From the NCBI RefSeq assembly GCF_019200975.1, contig NZ_JAHTMR010000004.1:248001-312000 (forward strand): DNA of 64,000 nt. Direction: 5' to 3'. Positions within the stretch are counted from its first letter, which is position 1. Each line of letters starts with the position of its first letter. Source of the stretch: Pseudomonas sp. PD9R. GTDB lineage: Bacteria; Pseudomonadota; Gammaproteobacteria; Pseudomonadales; Pseudomonadaceae. Positions 34,271-42,206 of the stretch are shown here, piece by piece. The notes beneath the pieces are model-generated. The model did no database searches. It was not told the DNA's origin and saw only the letters and a program-made list of their open reading frames with translations. The position numbers and the translations under genes were made by a program.

Positions 34271-35418
34271 AAATTGCAATCGTCGGTGGCGGTCCTGCCG
34301 GCCTTTACTTCGCACTTCTGGCGAAAAAACATAACCCGCGTCATGACATCGTGGTCTACGAGCAGAATTCCCGCGATGCAACTTACGGCTGGGGCGTGGT
34401 GTTTTCCGATGTCGGGCTAGCAGCGTTTGCGGAGGCGGATCCGGAGTTTCACAAGGAATTCATCGCGCACCACGTGGCCTGCGATTTTCTCGAAATCGTA
34501 CATCGCGATACGCATGTGCAGGTCCACGGCAATCATTTTTCCCGGACCTCGCGGATCGACATGCTGCATACCCTGCAGAACGCTTGTGAGCGTGCCGGTG
34601 TTCAGGTCAATTACGGCCAGCGCATCGAAGACTTCGACACCCTGGCAAGCCAGGTCGATATTCTGGTTGCGGCTGATGGCACCAACAGCCGTGTTCGCAC
34701 CCATTACGCCGACCACTTCAAGCCGAGCTTCGAGGGTCGGCGCAACAAGTTCGCCTGGTACGGCACTCGGCAACGCTTCCATCCGGTGTCACTGATTTTC
34801 CGTGAGAGTGAATACGGTGTGTTCATTGCCCACAGTTATCAGTACAGCCCGCAGTTGAGCACCTTTCTAGTGGAAGTCGACCCCGAGACCTGGCAGCGGG
34901 CCGGTCTGGAGCACGCCAGTGAGGAGGAGAGCCGGAGGATTTGTGGTGAGATTTTCGCCGCCGACCTGGGTGGCAACGAATTGTTGAGCAACCGCTCCCT
35001 GTGGTTCGAAGCCAACGTCGTGCGTAACGAACGCTGGACTCACGACAATGTAGTCCTGCTGGGCGACGCCCTGCGCACTGTGCATTTCTCCCTGGGCTCG
35101 GGAACGCGCATGGCCATGCAAGACGCCATCGCGTTGCATCGCGCGCTGGTCGAACATCCAGCCGATGTGCGCGCGGCATTCACTCTGTTCGAGTCAGCTC
35201 GGCGCGGCGCCTCCACAAGCTTCCAATCCGCAGCGGCACGTAGTCTGGACTGGTACGAAAACGTCGCCGACAAGTTGCATCTGGACCCGGTCAGCTTTGC
35301 TTATGACTACATGGGGCGTACCGGCCAGGTTTCCCATGATGATTTGCGCCAGCGCGACCCGCACTTCATCGCAGCCGTGGAAAAACGCGTTCCGGCGCTG
35401 CAGGGCGAAGCCGGTTGA
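34267..35418 (+). CDS. FAD monooxygenase resembling salicylyl-CoA 5-hydroxylase
   Basis: 383 residues. It begins MKIAIVGGGPAGLYFALLAK, then YGWGVVFSDVGLAAF, which closely follows the start of salicylyl-CoA 5-hydroxylase (SdgC family, GGGPAGLYFALLxK...FGWGVVFSD). The second FAD motif GDALRTVHFSLGSGTRMAMQDA is present. Many family members in Proteobacteria carry a C-terminal second enzyme (about 770 residues); this one is the hydroxylase half alone. Predicted: NAD(P)H/O2-dependent hydroxylation of an aryl-CoA. Ligase-thioesterase-hydroxylase overlaps show one functional unit. Confidence 0.88.
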   Translation: MKIAIVGGGPAGLYFALLAKKHNPRHDIVVYEQNSRDATYGWGVVFSDVGLAAFAEADPEFHKEFIAHHVACDFLEIVHRDTHVQVHGNHFSRTSRIDMLHTLQNACERAGVQVNYGQRIEDFDTLASQVDILVAADGTNSRVRTHYADHFKPSFEGRRNKFAWYGTRQRFHPVSLIFRESEYGVFIAHSYQYSPQLSTFLVEVDPETWQRAGLEHASEEESRRICGEIFAADLGGNELLSNRSLWFEANVVRNERWTHDNVVLLGDALRTVHFSLGSGTRMAMQDAIALHRALVEHPADVRAAFTLFESARRGASTSFQSAAARSLDWYENVADKLHLDPVSFAYDYMGRTGQVSHDDLRQRDPHFIAAVEKRVPALQGEAG

Positions 35419-35472
35419 ACTCAAGGCAGTAGCGTCGTCCACCTTCGACGAGGTGGTCGACGCGTATCAATC

Positions 35473-35490
35473 AATAACAACAACAAACAA
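35473..35490 (+). promoter_or_regulatory. Crc/Hfq-type A-rich site before transporter
   Basis: AATAACAACAACAAACAA lies 19 bases before the transporter start; strong AANAANAA repeats. Confidence 0.55.
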
Positions 35491-35508
35491 TGCTTGATGG
35501 AGCCAATC

Positions 35509-36876
35509 ATGAACACGATCGACGTAGGTGAGGTTATCGACAACAGCCGGCTGAGTCGTTTGCAAGTGCTGGTGCTGGTGATGTGCGGGTTGTGCATGAT
35601 CATTGACGGGTTCGACGTTCAGGCCATGGGCTATGTCGCTCCAACCGTCATTCAACAGTGGGGTATCAATAAGTCGGACCTTGGACCGGTGTTCGGTGCG
35701 GGACTGGTCGGGATGGCTTTGGGCGCTCCCTTGGCGGGGATTCTTGCCGACCGCTTTGGGCGACGCCTGATTCTGATCATTGCTCTGCTCGGTTTGAGCG
35801 CCGGCATGGCAGCTACGGCGACGGCCGATAGCGTTCGCGATTTGCTGGTCCTTCGTTTTCTCGCCGGTTTCTGTATGGGCGCCATCGTGCCCAATGCCAT
35901 GGCCATGGCCGGTGAGTTCAGCCCAGCGCGCAACCGTGTCACCTTGATGATGCTGACTTCCTGCGGGTTCGTGGTCGGTGGCGCGCTGGGCGGGACCCTG
36001 GCAGTGATGATGATCGAACCGCTGGGTTGGCAATCTGTCTTTCTGGTCGGAGCCGTTGCGCCTTTGCTGCTGGCGATTTTCATGCTGATTCTGATGCCGG
36101 AATCGATCCAGTTCCTGGTGATCCGCCAGCGTAAGCTGAGCCGTGTCAAACAGTGGTTGTGCCGCATCGATAGCACACTCAGTCTGGACGATGCTCACTT
36201 GAAAGTTAGGGACGCGCCGCTCGGCAAGCGCTCGTCAATGCTTGACCTGATTCGTGACTCGCGAGGCTTAGGCACGGCGATGCTGTGGATCATCCTGTTC
36301 ATGAACTTGTTGGGCGCTTATTTTCTCGCCAGTTGGCTGCCCGTGATCATGCGCGATGCCGGGCACGATGCTTCATCGGCGGTACTCGCTGGCACGTTGC
36401 TGTGGACGGGCGGTATCGTCGGCAATCTTGTCTTGGGTTGGTTCGTCGATCGCCGCGGCTTTGGGCCGGTCATCGTCTGCATGTTCGCGGTCGCCGCAAT
36501 GGCGATCGCCACGTTAGGCCAAGTGGCGACGTCGATGGTTAGCGCCTGCGTTGTCATCGCCATCGCCGGCTTCTGTGTTCTTGGCGGACAAAGCGCACTC
36601 AATGCACTGGCCACCGTGTTCTATCCGGCGCAAATGCGTTCAACCGGGGCAGGATGGGCGCTGGGCATCGGGCGACTGGGATCGATCTTCGGACCGGTGA
36701 TCGGTGGCGAGTTGATGCGTCTGGGCTGGAGCCCGCAATCGATGTTGCTGGCGGCCGCTATCCCAGCGCTGCTGGCTATGGTGGCCAGCCTTCTGTTCTG
36801 GTCCAGAGGGGGCTTGCCAGGACCTGTGTTGCGCACTCCTTCTGCGGATACGGTCAGGCCTGCTTCCGCCGCCTGA
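35509..36876 (+). CDS. AAHS-family MFS aromatic acid/H+ symporter
   Basis: 455 residues, 12 membrane helices. DGFDVQAMGYVAP near residue 30 is the aromatic-acid:H+ symporter motif (PcaK, BenK, MhpT type), and GILADRFGRRLI is the loop 2-3 MFS motif. The ATG at 35509 has GGAG 7 bases upstream; ATG at 35497 is possible. It imports an aromatic or cyclic acid across the inner membrane, complementing the OprD porin. Confidence 0.93.
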   Translation: MNTIDVGEVIDNSRLSRLQVLVLVMCGLCMIIDGFDVQAMGYVAPTVIQQWGINKSDLGPVFGAGLVGMALGAPLAGILADRFGRRLILIIALLGLSAGMAATATADSVRDLLVLRFLAGFCMGAIVPNAMAMAGEFSPARNRVTLMMLTSCGFVVGGALGGTLAVMMIEPLGWQSVFLVGAVAPLLLAIFMLILMPESIQFLVIRQRKLSRVKQWLCRIDSTLSLDDAHLKVRDAPLGKRSSMLDLIRDSRGLGTAMLWIILFMNLLGAYFLASWLPVIMRDAGHDASSAVLAGTLLWTGGIVGNLVLGWFVDRRGFGPVIVCMFAVAAMAIATLGQVATSMVSACVVIAIAGFCVLGGQSALNALATVFYPAQMRSTGAGWALGIGRLGSIFGPVIGGELMRLGWSPQSMLLAAAIPALLAMVASLLFWSRGGLPGPVLRTPSADTVRPASAA

Positions 36877-37004
36877 AAACCAGCCTTCTTCAATCTTGAA
36901 CTGATTCCAGTCTGTCCGCTCGACGAGCCTGGCAGGGGAACCTTGCACCCGGCAAACCCGACGACGGATCTGCCGCGCCTGCCAAAAGGCAGTCAATCGA
37001 CGTG

Positions 37005-37023
37005 AAAACAACAAGAAAGGGAG
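37005..37023 (+). promoter_or_regulatory. Crc/Hfq-type A-rich site
   Basis: AAAACAACAAGAAAGGGAG overlaps the ribosome binding site of the next SDR gene. Confidence 0.55.
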
Positions 37024-37031
37024 ACACACCC

Positions 37032-37766
37032 ATGACTCGATTCAAAGGCAAGACAGTGGTAGTGACCGGCTCGGCACGAGGGCAGGGCGCGGCGGAGGTT
37101 CGAAGGTTTCACCTGGAAGGCGCGAATGTCGTGGTCAGTGATGTGCTCACCGATGACGGTAAGGCCCTCGCCGCGAGCCTGGGCGAGCGCGCCATTTTCA
37201 TTCACCACGATGTGTCCAGTGAAAGTTCATGGCGCGAACTGTTCAGCCAGGTCGAACAGACCTTTGGTGGCTGCGATGTTCTGGTGAATAACGCCGGGAT
37301 TTACCGACCGGCTACGATCGCCGAAACGGATACCGAACTGATGGAGAAAATGTTCCGCGTCAATCAGCTCGGTGTGTTGCTGGGCATGAAGTATGCCGTC
37401 GAACCCCTCAAGCGACGCGGCGGTGGATCGATTATCAACATTTCATCGGTGGTTGGGCTGCGAGGTTCGGCGGCGACCGTAGCCTATGGCAGCACCAAAT
37501 GGGCAGTACGAGGCATGACCAAAGTCGCAGCCAATGAGTTTGCTGAACACCAAATCCGGGTTAACTCGGTTCATCCGGGATACGTCAGCACCGAGATGCT
37601 CAAGGCCAATAGTGACGAGAGTAATGATGCCGGAACGTTGCTAACACCACTCAAGCGTCAAGGCACTCCCGAAGAAATTGCAGCCTTGGTTGCATTTTTA
37701 GCCAGCAATGAGAGTGCCTTCATCACTGGCGCTGAAATTGCCATCGACGGCGGCTGGACGCTCTAA
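37032..37766 (+). CDS. Short-chain dehydrogenase/reductase
   Basis: 244 residues. TGSARGQG at 12-19, NNAG at 86-89, Ser139, Tyr152 and Lys156 (YGSTK), C-terminal AEIAIDGGWTL. The ATG at 37032 has AAGGGAG upstream. It resembles 3-alpha/20-beta-hydroxysteroid- and cyclohexanol-type dehydrogenases. It follows the transporter, so an early alcohol oxidation is plausible. Confidence 0.9.
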   Translation: MTRFKGKTVVVTGSARGQGAAEVRRFHLEGANVVVSDVLTDDGKALAASLGERAIFIHHDVSSESSWRELFSQVEQTFGGCDVLVNNAGIYRPATIAETDTELMEKMFRVNQLGVLLGMKYAVEPLKRRGGGSIINISSVVGLRGSAATVAYGSTKWAVRGMTKVAANEFAEHQIRVNSVHPGYVSTEMLKANSDESNDAGTLLTPLKRQGTPEEIAALVAFLASNESAFITGAEIAIDGGWTL

Positions 37767-37938
37767 AAACGTCCGCTGTGCCTTCTGAGATCTGAGTGGG
37801 TTGGCTGAGTTAATACCTGCTTGTTAGTTGCCAGGAGCAGTTATTTCCAGTGAAGGTCACAGCGGTATCTGTTCCAACTCATTCGAATAAAAAGTAAGAG
37901 CGACGCTACATTGTGCTGCTCTGCCGGGCAGCCTTTCC

Positions 37939-37961
37939 AAACAAAAACAAAAAACGGAAGG
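37939..37961 (+). promoter_or_regulatory. Crc/Hfq-type A-rich site
   Basis: A run of AAACAAAAACAAAAAA next to CGGAAGG, the ribosome binding site of the outer-membrane protein gene. Confidence 0.55.
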
Positions 37962-37968
37962 TAATGCA

Positions 37969-38895
37969 ATGAATCACGTTTCTGCCACCCCCCTCAATTG
38001 CAGGGGCAAGCGCTTGTGTGCCCAGTTTTTGATCGCAGTATGGCTCGCTAGTTGTATCAATATGCTTGTAACAGGTAATGCACGTGCCATTGACGTTGAT
38101 GCCGGCGACCTGACGCCGATGCCGGCAGGGACTGATCTGGGGCTCGTCTATTACCAGCATGTTGAGCGGGGTGAGTTCTATAAAGACGGACATAAACAAT
38201 CGGGAAATCCCAGACTCGATTCCGACATTGGAATATTGCGCGCCGTACATTTTAGGAAACTCGGGCGTTTTACCGTCGACCCTCAGTTTCTATTACCTTT
38301 TGGTCAATTCAAGGGCAAGCGTGATTCATCTGACCTTGGGGAGGCTAATGGAATCGGGGATTTGATGCTGCTTGCTACAGTCTGGTTAGTCGAGCAACCG
38401 CAGCAACGCACTTATTTTGGTATCACCCCTGTGCTGTATGTGCCGACGGGAAACTACGATCGCAATGACCCGCTGAATTTGGGTGAGAACCGCTGGAAAG
38501 CCGCAGTGAATGTCGGATTCATGCAAGGCCTTGGTGATAAGTGGTGGTTCGATTTGTATACGGATGTCACCTGGTGTGGACCTAACGATGATGCCACTCC
38601 CGACGGGGAGACTATGCGCCAGTCCAATCTCTATCAAACTCAGGCTTATGTTCGTTATAACCTGACGCCGTCGTTAGATCTTCGTGTGGGCTATTCCGAA
38701 TCATGGGTTGGCGAAACCCGATTGGAGGGCGTTCGCCAACATGACCGGACGAATACCAGCAAGTACACATTTGGTGCAGCTTGGTCACCCACACCAAAAA
38801 CTCAAATTATGATCAACTACGGTCAGGATCTCAGCGTAGAAAATGGCTTCAAGGAGAGTGACCGAATAAATGTTCGGTTAATGCAAGTATTTTGA
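37969..38895 (+). CDS. Outer-membrane MetA-pathway of phenol degradation (SphA-like) protein
   Basis: 308 residues. A long signal region with hydrophobic core FLIAVWLASCINMLVTG ends near NARA, then repeated amphipathic beta strands (LDLRVGYSESWVGE, TFGAAWSPTPKTQIMINYG) ending in Phe. It fits the family of outer-membrane proteins found in phenol- and terpene-degradation clusters, thought to admit hydrophobic substrates. Last structural gene before the TetR regulator. Confidence 0.85.
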   Translation: MNHVSATPLNCRGKRLCAQFLIAVWLASCINMLVTGNARAIDVDAGDLTPMPAGTDLGLVYYQHVERGEFYKDGHKQSGNPRLDSDIGILRAVHFRKLGRFTVDPQFLLPFGQFKGKRDSSDLGEANGIGDLMLLATVWLVEQPQQRTYFGITPVLYVPTGNYDRNDPLNLGENRWKAAVNVGFMQGLGDKWWFDLYTDVTWCGPNDDATPDGETMRQSNLYQTQAYVRYNLTPSLDLRVGYSESWVGETRLEGVRQHDRTNTSKYTFGAAWSPTPKTQIMINYGQDLSVENGFKESDRINVRLMQVF

Positions 38896-38955
38896 AGAGC
38901 ATCTTGGCGCCAGGTAGGTGATATCACTGAATTGCGGCTGGAAACTCTAAAAACT

Positions 38956-38989
38956 GTCTGCTGCGTTCGCCAATAGGTGCGCAGCAGAC
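38956..38989. promoter_or_regulatory. Perfect inverted repeat upstream of TetR gene
   Basis: GTCTGCTGCG (38956-38965) and CGCAGCAGAC (38980-38989) with a 14-base spacer, 72 bases before the TetR start. The long spacer and lack of a T-tract on the plus strand favour an operator (autoregulation) over a terminator; on the minus strand TTTTT follows. Function uncertain. Confidence 0.45.
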
Positions 38990-39060
38990 ATCACCGATCT
39001 TGTCCTGTGCCGCTGGCGCTGGCATTCTTCGGCTACTTTGAATGGGATCTACCGCACCTC

Positions 39061-39768
39061 ATGTCCAATACCACAAAAACTAAAGCTCCGGCCCGTTACG
39101 AGCTGGTGATGAACCAGTTGATGGAAGCCGCTGAACGCCTGTTTGCGCAGAAGGGGGTAGCGGGCACTTCGCTTCAGGAGCTGGCCGAAGCCGTTGGCTT
39201 GACGCGCACCGGCATCTACCACTACGTAAAGGGCAAGGATGAAATGCTCGAGACGCTGGTGCGTGGATTCACGTTGGAAACTGCGCGGGATCTAGAGCGT
39301 TTAGCCAGTGAGGATAGCGCGAGCGCAATGGACCGATTGCGCGAAGGTGTGACCAACATGGCATGCAAGGTGGCCCAGCATCCGCAGCGATTTCGTTTAC
39401 TGCTGACCAGTGAAGGCGCGTTTCCGGAGGCATTGGCCAAGCAATACCGAACTGCTCGTAAGCGCACCTTGGCTGCATTGACCGATTTGGTGGCGCAGTC
39501 GATCCGCGAAGGATCCTGTCGCGCCGTGAACGACGAAATGGCGGCATTTTCACTTTTGGGCGTCTGTAATTGGGTGGCTTTCTGGTACCCCCATGGCGAA
39601 AAGACCAGCGACTTGACCCCTGAGCAGCTCTCCAGCCAGTTGACGGCGATTGCGCTTGAGGGCCTGGTAGCCGGACGCGATGCGTCAGGGGCGGGCGGCA
39701 TTGCACAGATGATCGGTTTATTGCGCGAAGACATCGACCGCCTTGAAGGCATGATTGTCGCTGAATGA
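39061..39768 (+). CDS. TetR-family transcriptional regulator
   Basis: 235 residues. N-terminal HTH: MEAAERLFAQKGVAGTSLQELAEAVGLTRTGIYHYVKGKDEML is the canonical TetR pattern; the rest is a ligand-binding helical domain. I chose ATG at 39061 (MSNTTKTKAP). It ends the catabolic cluster and is the only TetR protein in the window, so it is the best candidate for the palindromic sites at 22539, 24131, 29114, 29731 and 51224. Confidence 0.9.
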   Translation: MSNTTKTKAPARYELVMNQLMEAAERLFAQKGVAGTSLQELAEAVGLTRTGIYHYVKGKDEMLETLVRGFTLETARDLERLASEDSASAMDRLREGVTNMACKVAQHPQRFRLLLTSEGAFPEALAKQYRTARKRTLAALTDLVAQSIREGSCRAVNDEMAAFSLLGVCNWVAFWYPHGEKTSDLTPEQLSSQLTAIALEGLVAGRDASGAGGIAQMIGLLREDIDRLEGMIVAE

Positions 39769-39950
39769 ACCACTGTTAGCCAAAATCTGAAAGGGTTTCA
39801 GAGGTAGTTAAGACCCAAGAGAATCGCTCGCTTGTGGCATTGGCTTCAGTCAGCCAACATCCGGACGGTGCCAGGAATAAAAGCTACCCATGCCCAGCTC
39901 GGTACGTACTGAGCGCCTCCTCATGATGCTGTATTCAAGGAAGAATTTTT

Positions 39951-42206
39951 ATGCCCGCCGAAGGAAAAAAAACTTCTCTTACCCCAAATGTGCGCCTCGC
40001 ATGTGTTGAGATAAATCGCTTTCGCCGATTAGGGGCAGTTGAGGTCAAGATTGATCCTGAAACCACGATTCTCGTGGGGGCGAATAACAGCGGAAAGACT
40101 TCCATCTTACTGGCCTTAAGAAAATTCCTCGCGGATTCGCCTGCATTCGGCGCGTTCGACCTGAGTGTTGATCAGTGGTCGAAGCTCCGTAAGCTCGGTG
40201 AGGCTTGGGAAGCTCTGGATGAGCCCCCTAGTCTGGGGGAGGCCGGCGTACAGGTATGGGATCAGTACCTGCAGGACCTTTTGGGGGCTATGCCAACTCT
40301 GGACCTCTGGTTCAATGTGCAGCCTGGCGCATACCATATCGTTTGTCCTTTCCTGCCCTCTCTCCAGTGGGCAGGAGGGCCGGTTGGTATCCGTTTACGT
40401 CTAGAGCCCGCATCCAGCATTGATGACTTACAGAAGCTCGCTTGGCGCTACCGTGAAGCCCGCCAACTCATTCGGACCTTGGATGCAGCTGCGAGGCCGT
40501 GGCCAACGGACCTGCTGGATTACTGGCTACGATTTCCTGGAGATCTGAGCCACGTTGTTTTGTATCGCCTGGATCCGGCAAAAGGACCGCTATCAGCAAA
40601 TCCTCCAGGCAAGCCGCAGGCACTATCCACCCACGCGATGCCAATCGAACGCGTGCACCTCGCTCCGTTAATTAAGGTCAATTTTATTGCCGCACAGCGA
40701 GGTCTTGGCTCCGAGGAGGCTGATGCACGACCCGGATCCGACCCGCACCGTGTTGGGCTGTTCTCGAACCAGATGCTCCAGTATGCCCGCCGACATCTGA
40801 ACAGCTCTACTCCTGGCGCTGGACATCACCCGGAATTGGTTTTGGCGGTTGCCAACGCCCAGGGCGCTCTCGATGAAAAGATTCGAACAGCCCTGGAACC
40901 ATCGATCAAGGATGTCAGGAAGCTAGGTTACCCAGGCCTTCATGACCCGCAGGAGATCCACTTCCGGACACGTATCCAAACGGCGGATTTGCTCGATCAC
41001 AGCACCGCTGTTCAGTACCGGCTAGATGGCCAGCCCAATGAGTTCCTTCCTGAGCATGCGATCGGCCTTGGCTATCAGAATCTCCAGTCCCTCAGTTACC
41101 AATTGGTGTCCTTCCGTGAGACCCGGCTGGCACCCGAAAAGGGAGCACCAGCAGCGGTGCATCTTGTGCTTATAGAGGAGCCAGAAGCGCATCTTCATGT
41201 TCAGGTTCAGCGAATTTTCCCCAAAAGAGCCCTTGAGCTAATTACTCCCAAGGAAACTACTGACGTTCACCTGTCCAGCCAGATTTTGCTCAGCACCCAT
41301 TCAAGTCACATGGCCCACGCTGGAAGCTTCAATCGACTCCGATATGTTCGTCGTGTCCAGGCTATTACACCTGGTGAAATGCCCAGCGCTGAGGTAATCA
41401 ACTTGGCCGATGCCTTCGGCACCGACACCGATACACGTACGTTTGCAGAGAGATATTTCCAAGTACAGCATACCGATCTGCTCTTTGCCGATGCCGCAAT
41501 CTTCGTTGAAGGGACAGCTGAGCGGATGCTCGTGCCGTTTTTCATCGAGCGCGACTATCAGGAGTTAAATAGCCGTTACTTATCCTTCCTCGGGGTTGGC
41601 GGCAGTCATGCCCATAGGCTCAAACCACTTGTAGAGAGACTGGGTATCCCCACACTGGTGATCACGGACATTGATCCCGTCAGTGAAGCGAAAAGTGAAA
41701 AAGGTAAGACAATCTGGGTTGCGACGGCGATCTCCGATTCAGCAGCACTTTTGTCGGGGAATGACACCCTAACTCAATGGCATCCTCAGCTGACAGACTT
41801 TTCGGGCTATGCCCAACTCGCTCAAGATAAGAAAGTTTGGACCAGCCCAAAAGGCAGTCGAGTTTTGTTTGCCTGGCAGGTCCCGGTCCCGGCTGACGGC
41901 CCGTGGCCAAGTTCTTTCGAAGACTCCTTCATCCTCTCCAATCTTGACTGGTTCAAATCCAAAAACGACGCGAAGGGAGCTCTTGGAAGAGCTGCACGCG
42001 AAGCTAAGGAACATTCCGATCCCAAGGTTTTGAACGAGAACCTACACAAAATGCTCCGCGGTTCGTTCAACAAAGGTGATTTCGCTGCAACGCTATTTGA
42101 ACACCTGTCTTTAGGTGAGCCGCTTACGTGTCCGAGCTATATCGCCGACGCACTCGCATGGCTCGAGGCGGAGCTAACTCCCGCCCCGACAGGGGAACAG
42201 CCATGA
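39951..42206 (+). CDS. OLD family ATP-dependent nuclease with TOPRIM domain (second system)
   Basis: 751 residues. N-terminal Walker A GANNSGKT at 43-50, ABC-type LIEEPEAHLH Walker B, STHSSHM H-loop, then TOPRIM with Glu520 (FVEGTAERM) and Asp573-x-Asp575 (TDIDP). Gene overlaps the helicase gene by 4 bases (ATGA). It is longer than the OLD gene at 1849 and only distantly similar, so it is not a duplicate. The ATG has AAGGAAG upstream. Predicted class 2 OLD nuclease of an antiphage pair. Confidence 0.92.
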   Translation: MPAEGKKTSLTPNVRLACVEINRFRRLGAVEVKIDPETTILVGANNSGKTSILLALRKFLADSPAFGAFDLSVDQWSKLRKLGEAWEALDEPPSLGEAGVQVWDQYLQDLLGAMPTLDLWFNVQPGAYHIVCPFLPSLQWAGGPVGIRLRLEPASSIDDLQKLAWRYREARQLIRTLDAAARPWPTDLLDYWLRFPGDLSHVVLYRLDPAKGPLSANPPGKPQALSTHAMPIERVHLAPLIKVNFIAAQRGLGSEEADARPGSDPHRVGLFSNQMLQYARRHLNSSTPGAGHHPELVLAVANAQGALDEKIRTALEPSIKDVRKLGYPGLHDPQEIHFRTRIQTADLLDHSTAVQYRLDGQPNEFLPEHAIGLGYQNLQSLSYQLVSFRETRLAPEKGAPAAVHLVLIEEPEAHLHVQVQRIFPKRALELITPKETTDVHLSSQILLSTHSSHMAHAGSFNRLRYVRRVQAITPGEMPSAEVINLADAFGTDTDTRTFAERYFQVQHTDLLFADAAIFVEGTAERMLVPFFIERDYQELNSRYLSFLGVGGSHAHRLKPLVERLGIPTLVITDIDPVSEAKSEKGKTIWVATAISDSAALLSGNDTLTQWHPQLTDFSGYAQLAQDKKVWTSPKGSRVLFAWQVPVPADGPWPSSFEDSFILSNLDWFKSKNDAKGALGRAAREAKEHSDPKVLNENLHKMLRGSFNKGDFAATLFEHLSLGEPLTCPSYIADALAWLEAELTPAPTGEQP

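Noticed and set aside
35431-35461. Imperfect hairpin after the hydroxylase gene as terminator
   Set aside because: Mismatch in the stem and no T-tract. It lies between genes of the same apparent operon.
36285-36614. Short frames on both strands within the AAHS transporter gene
   Set aside because: Shadows of the high-GC membrane protein gene; no independent signals.
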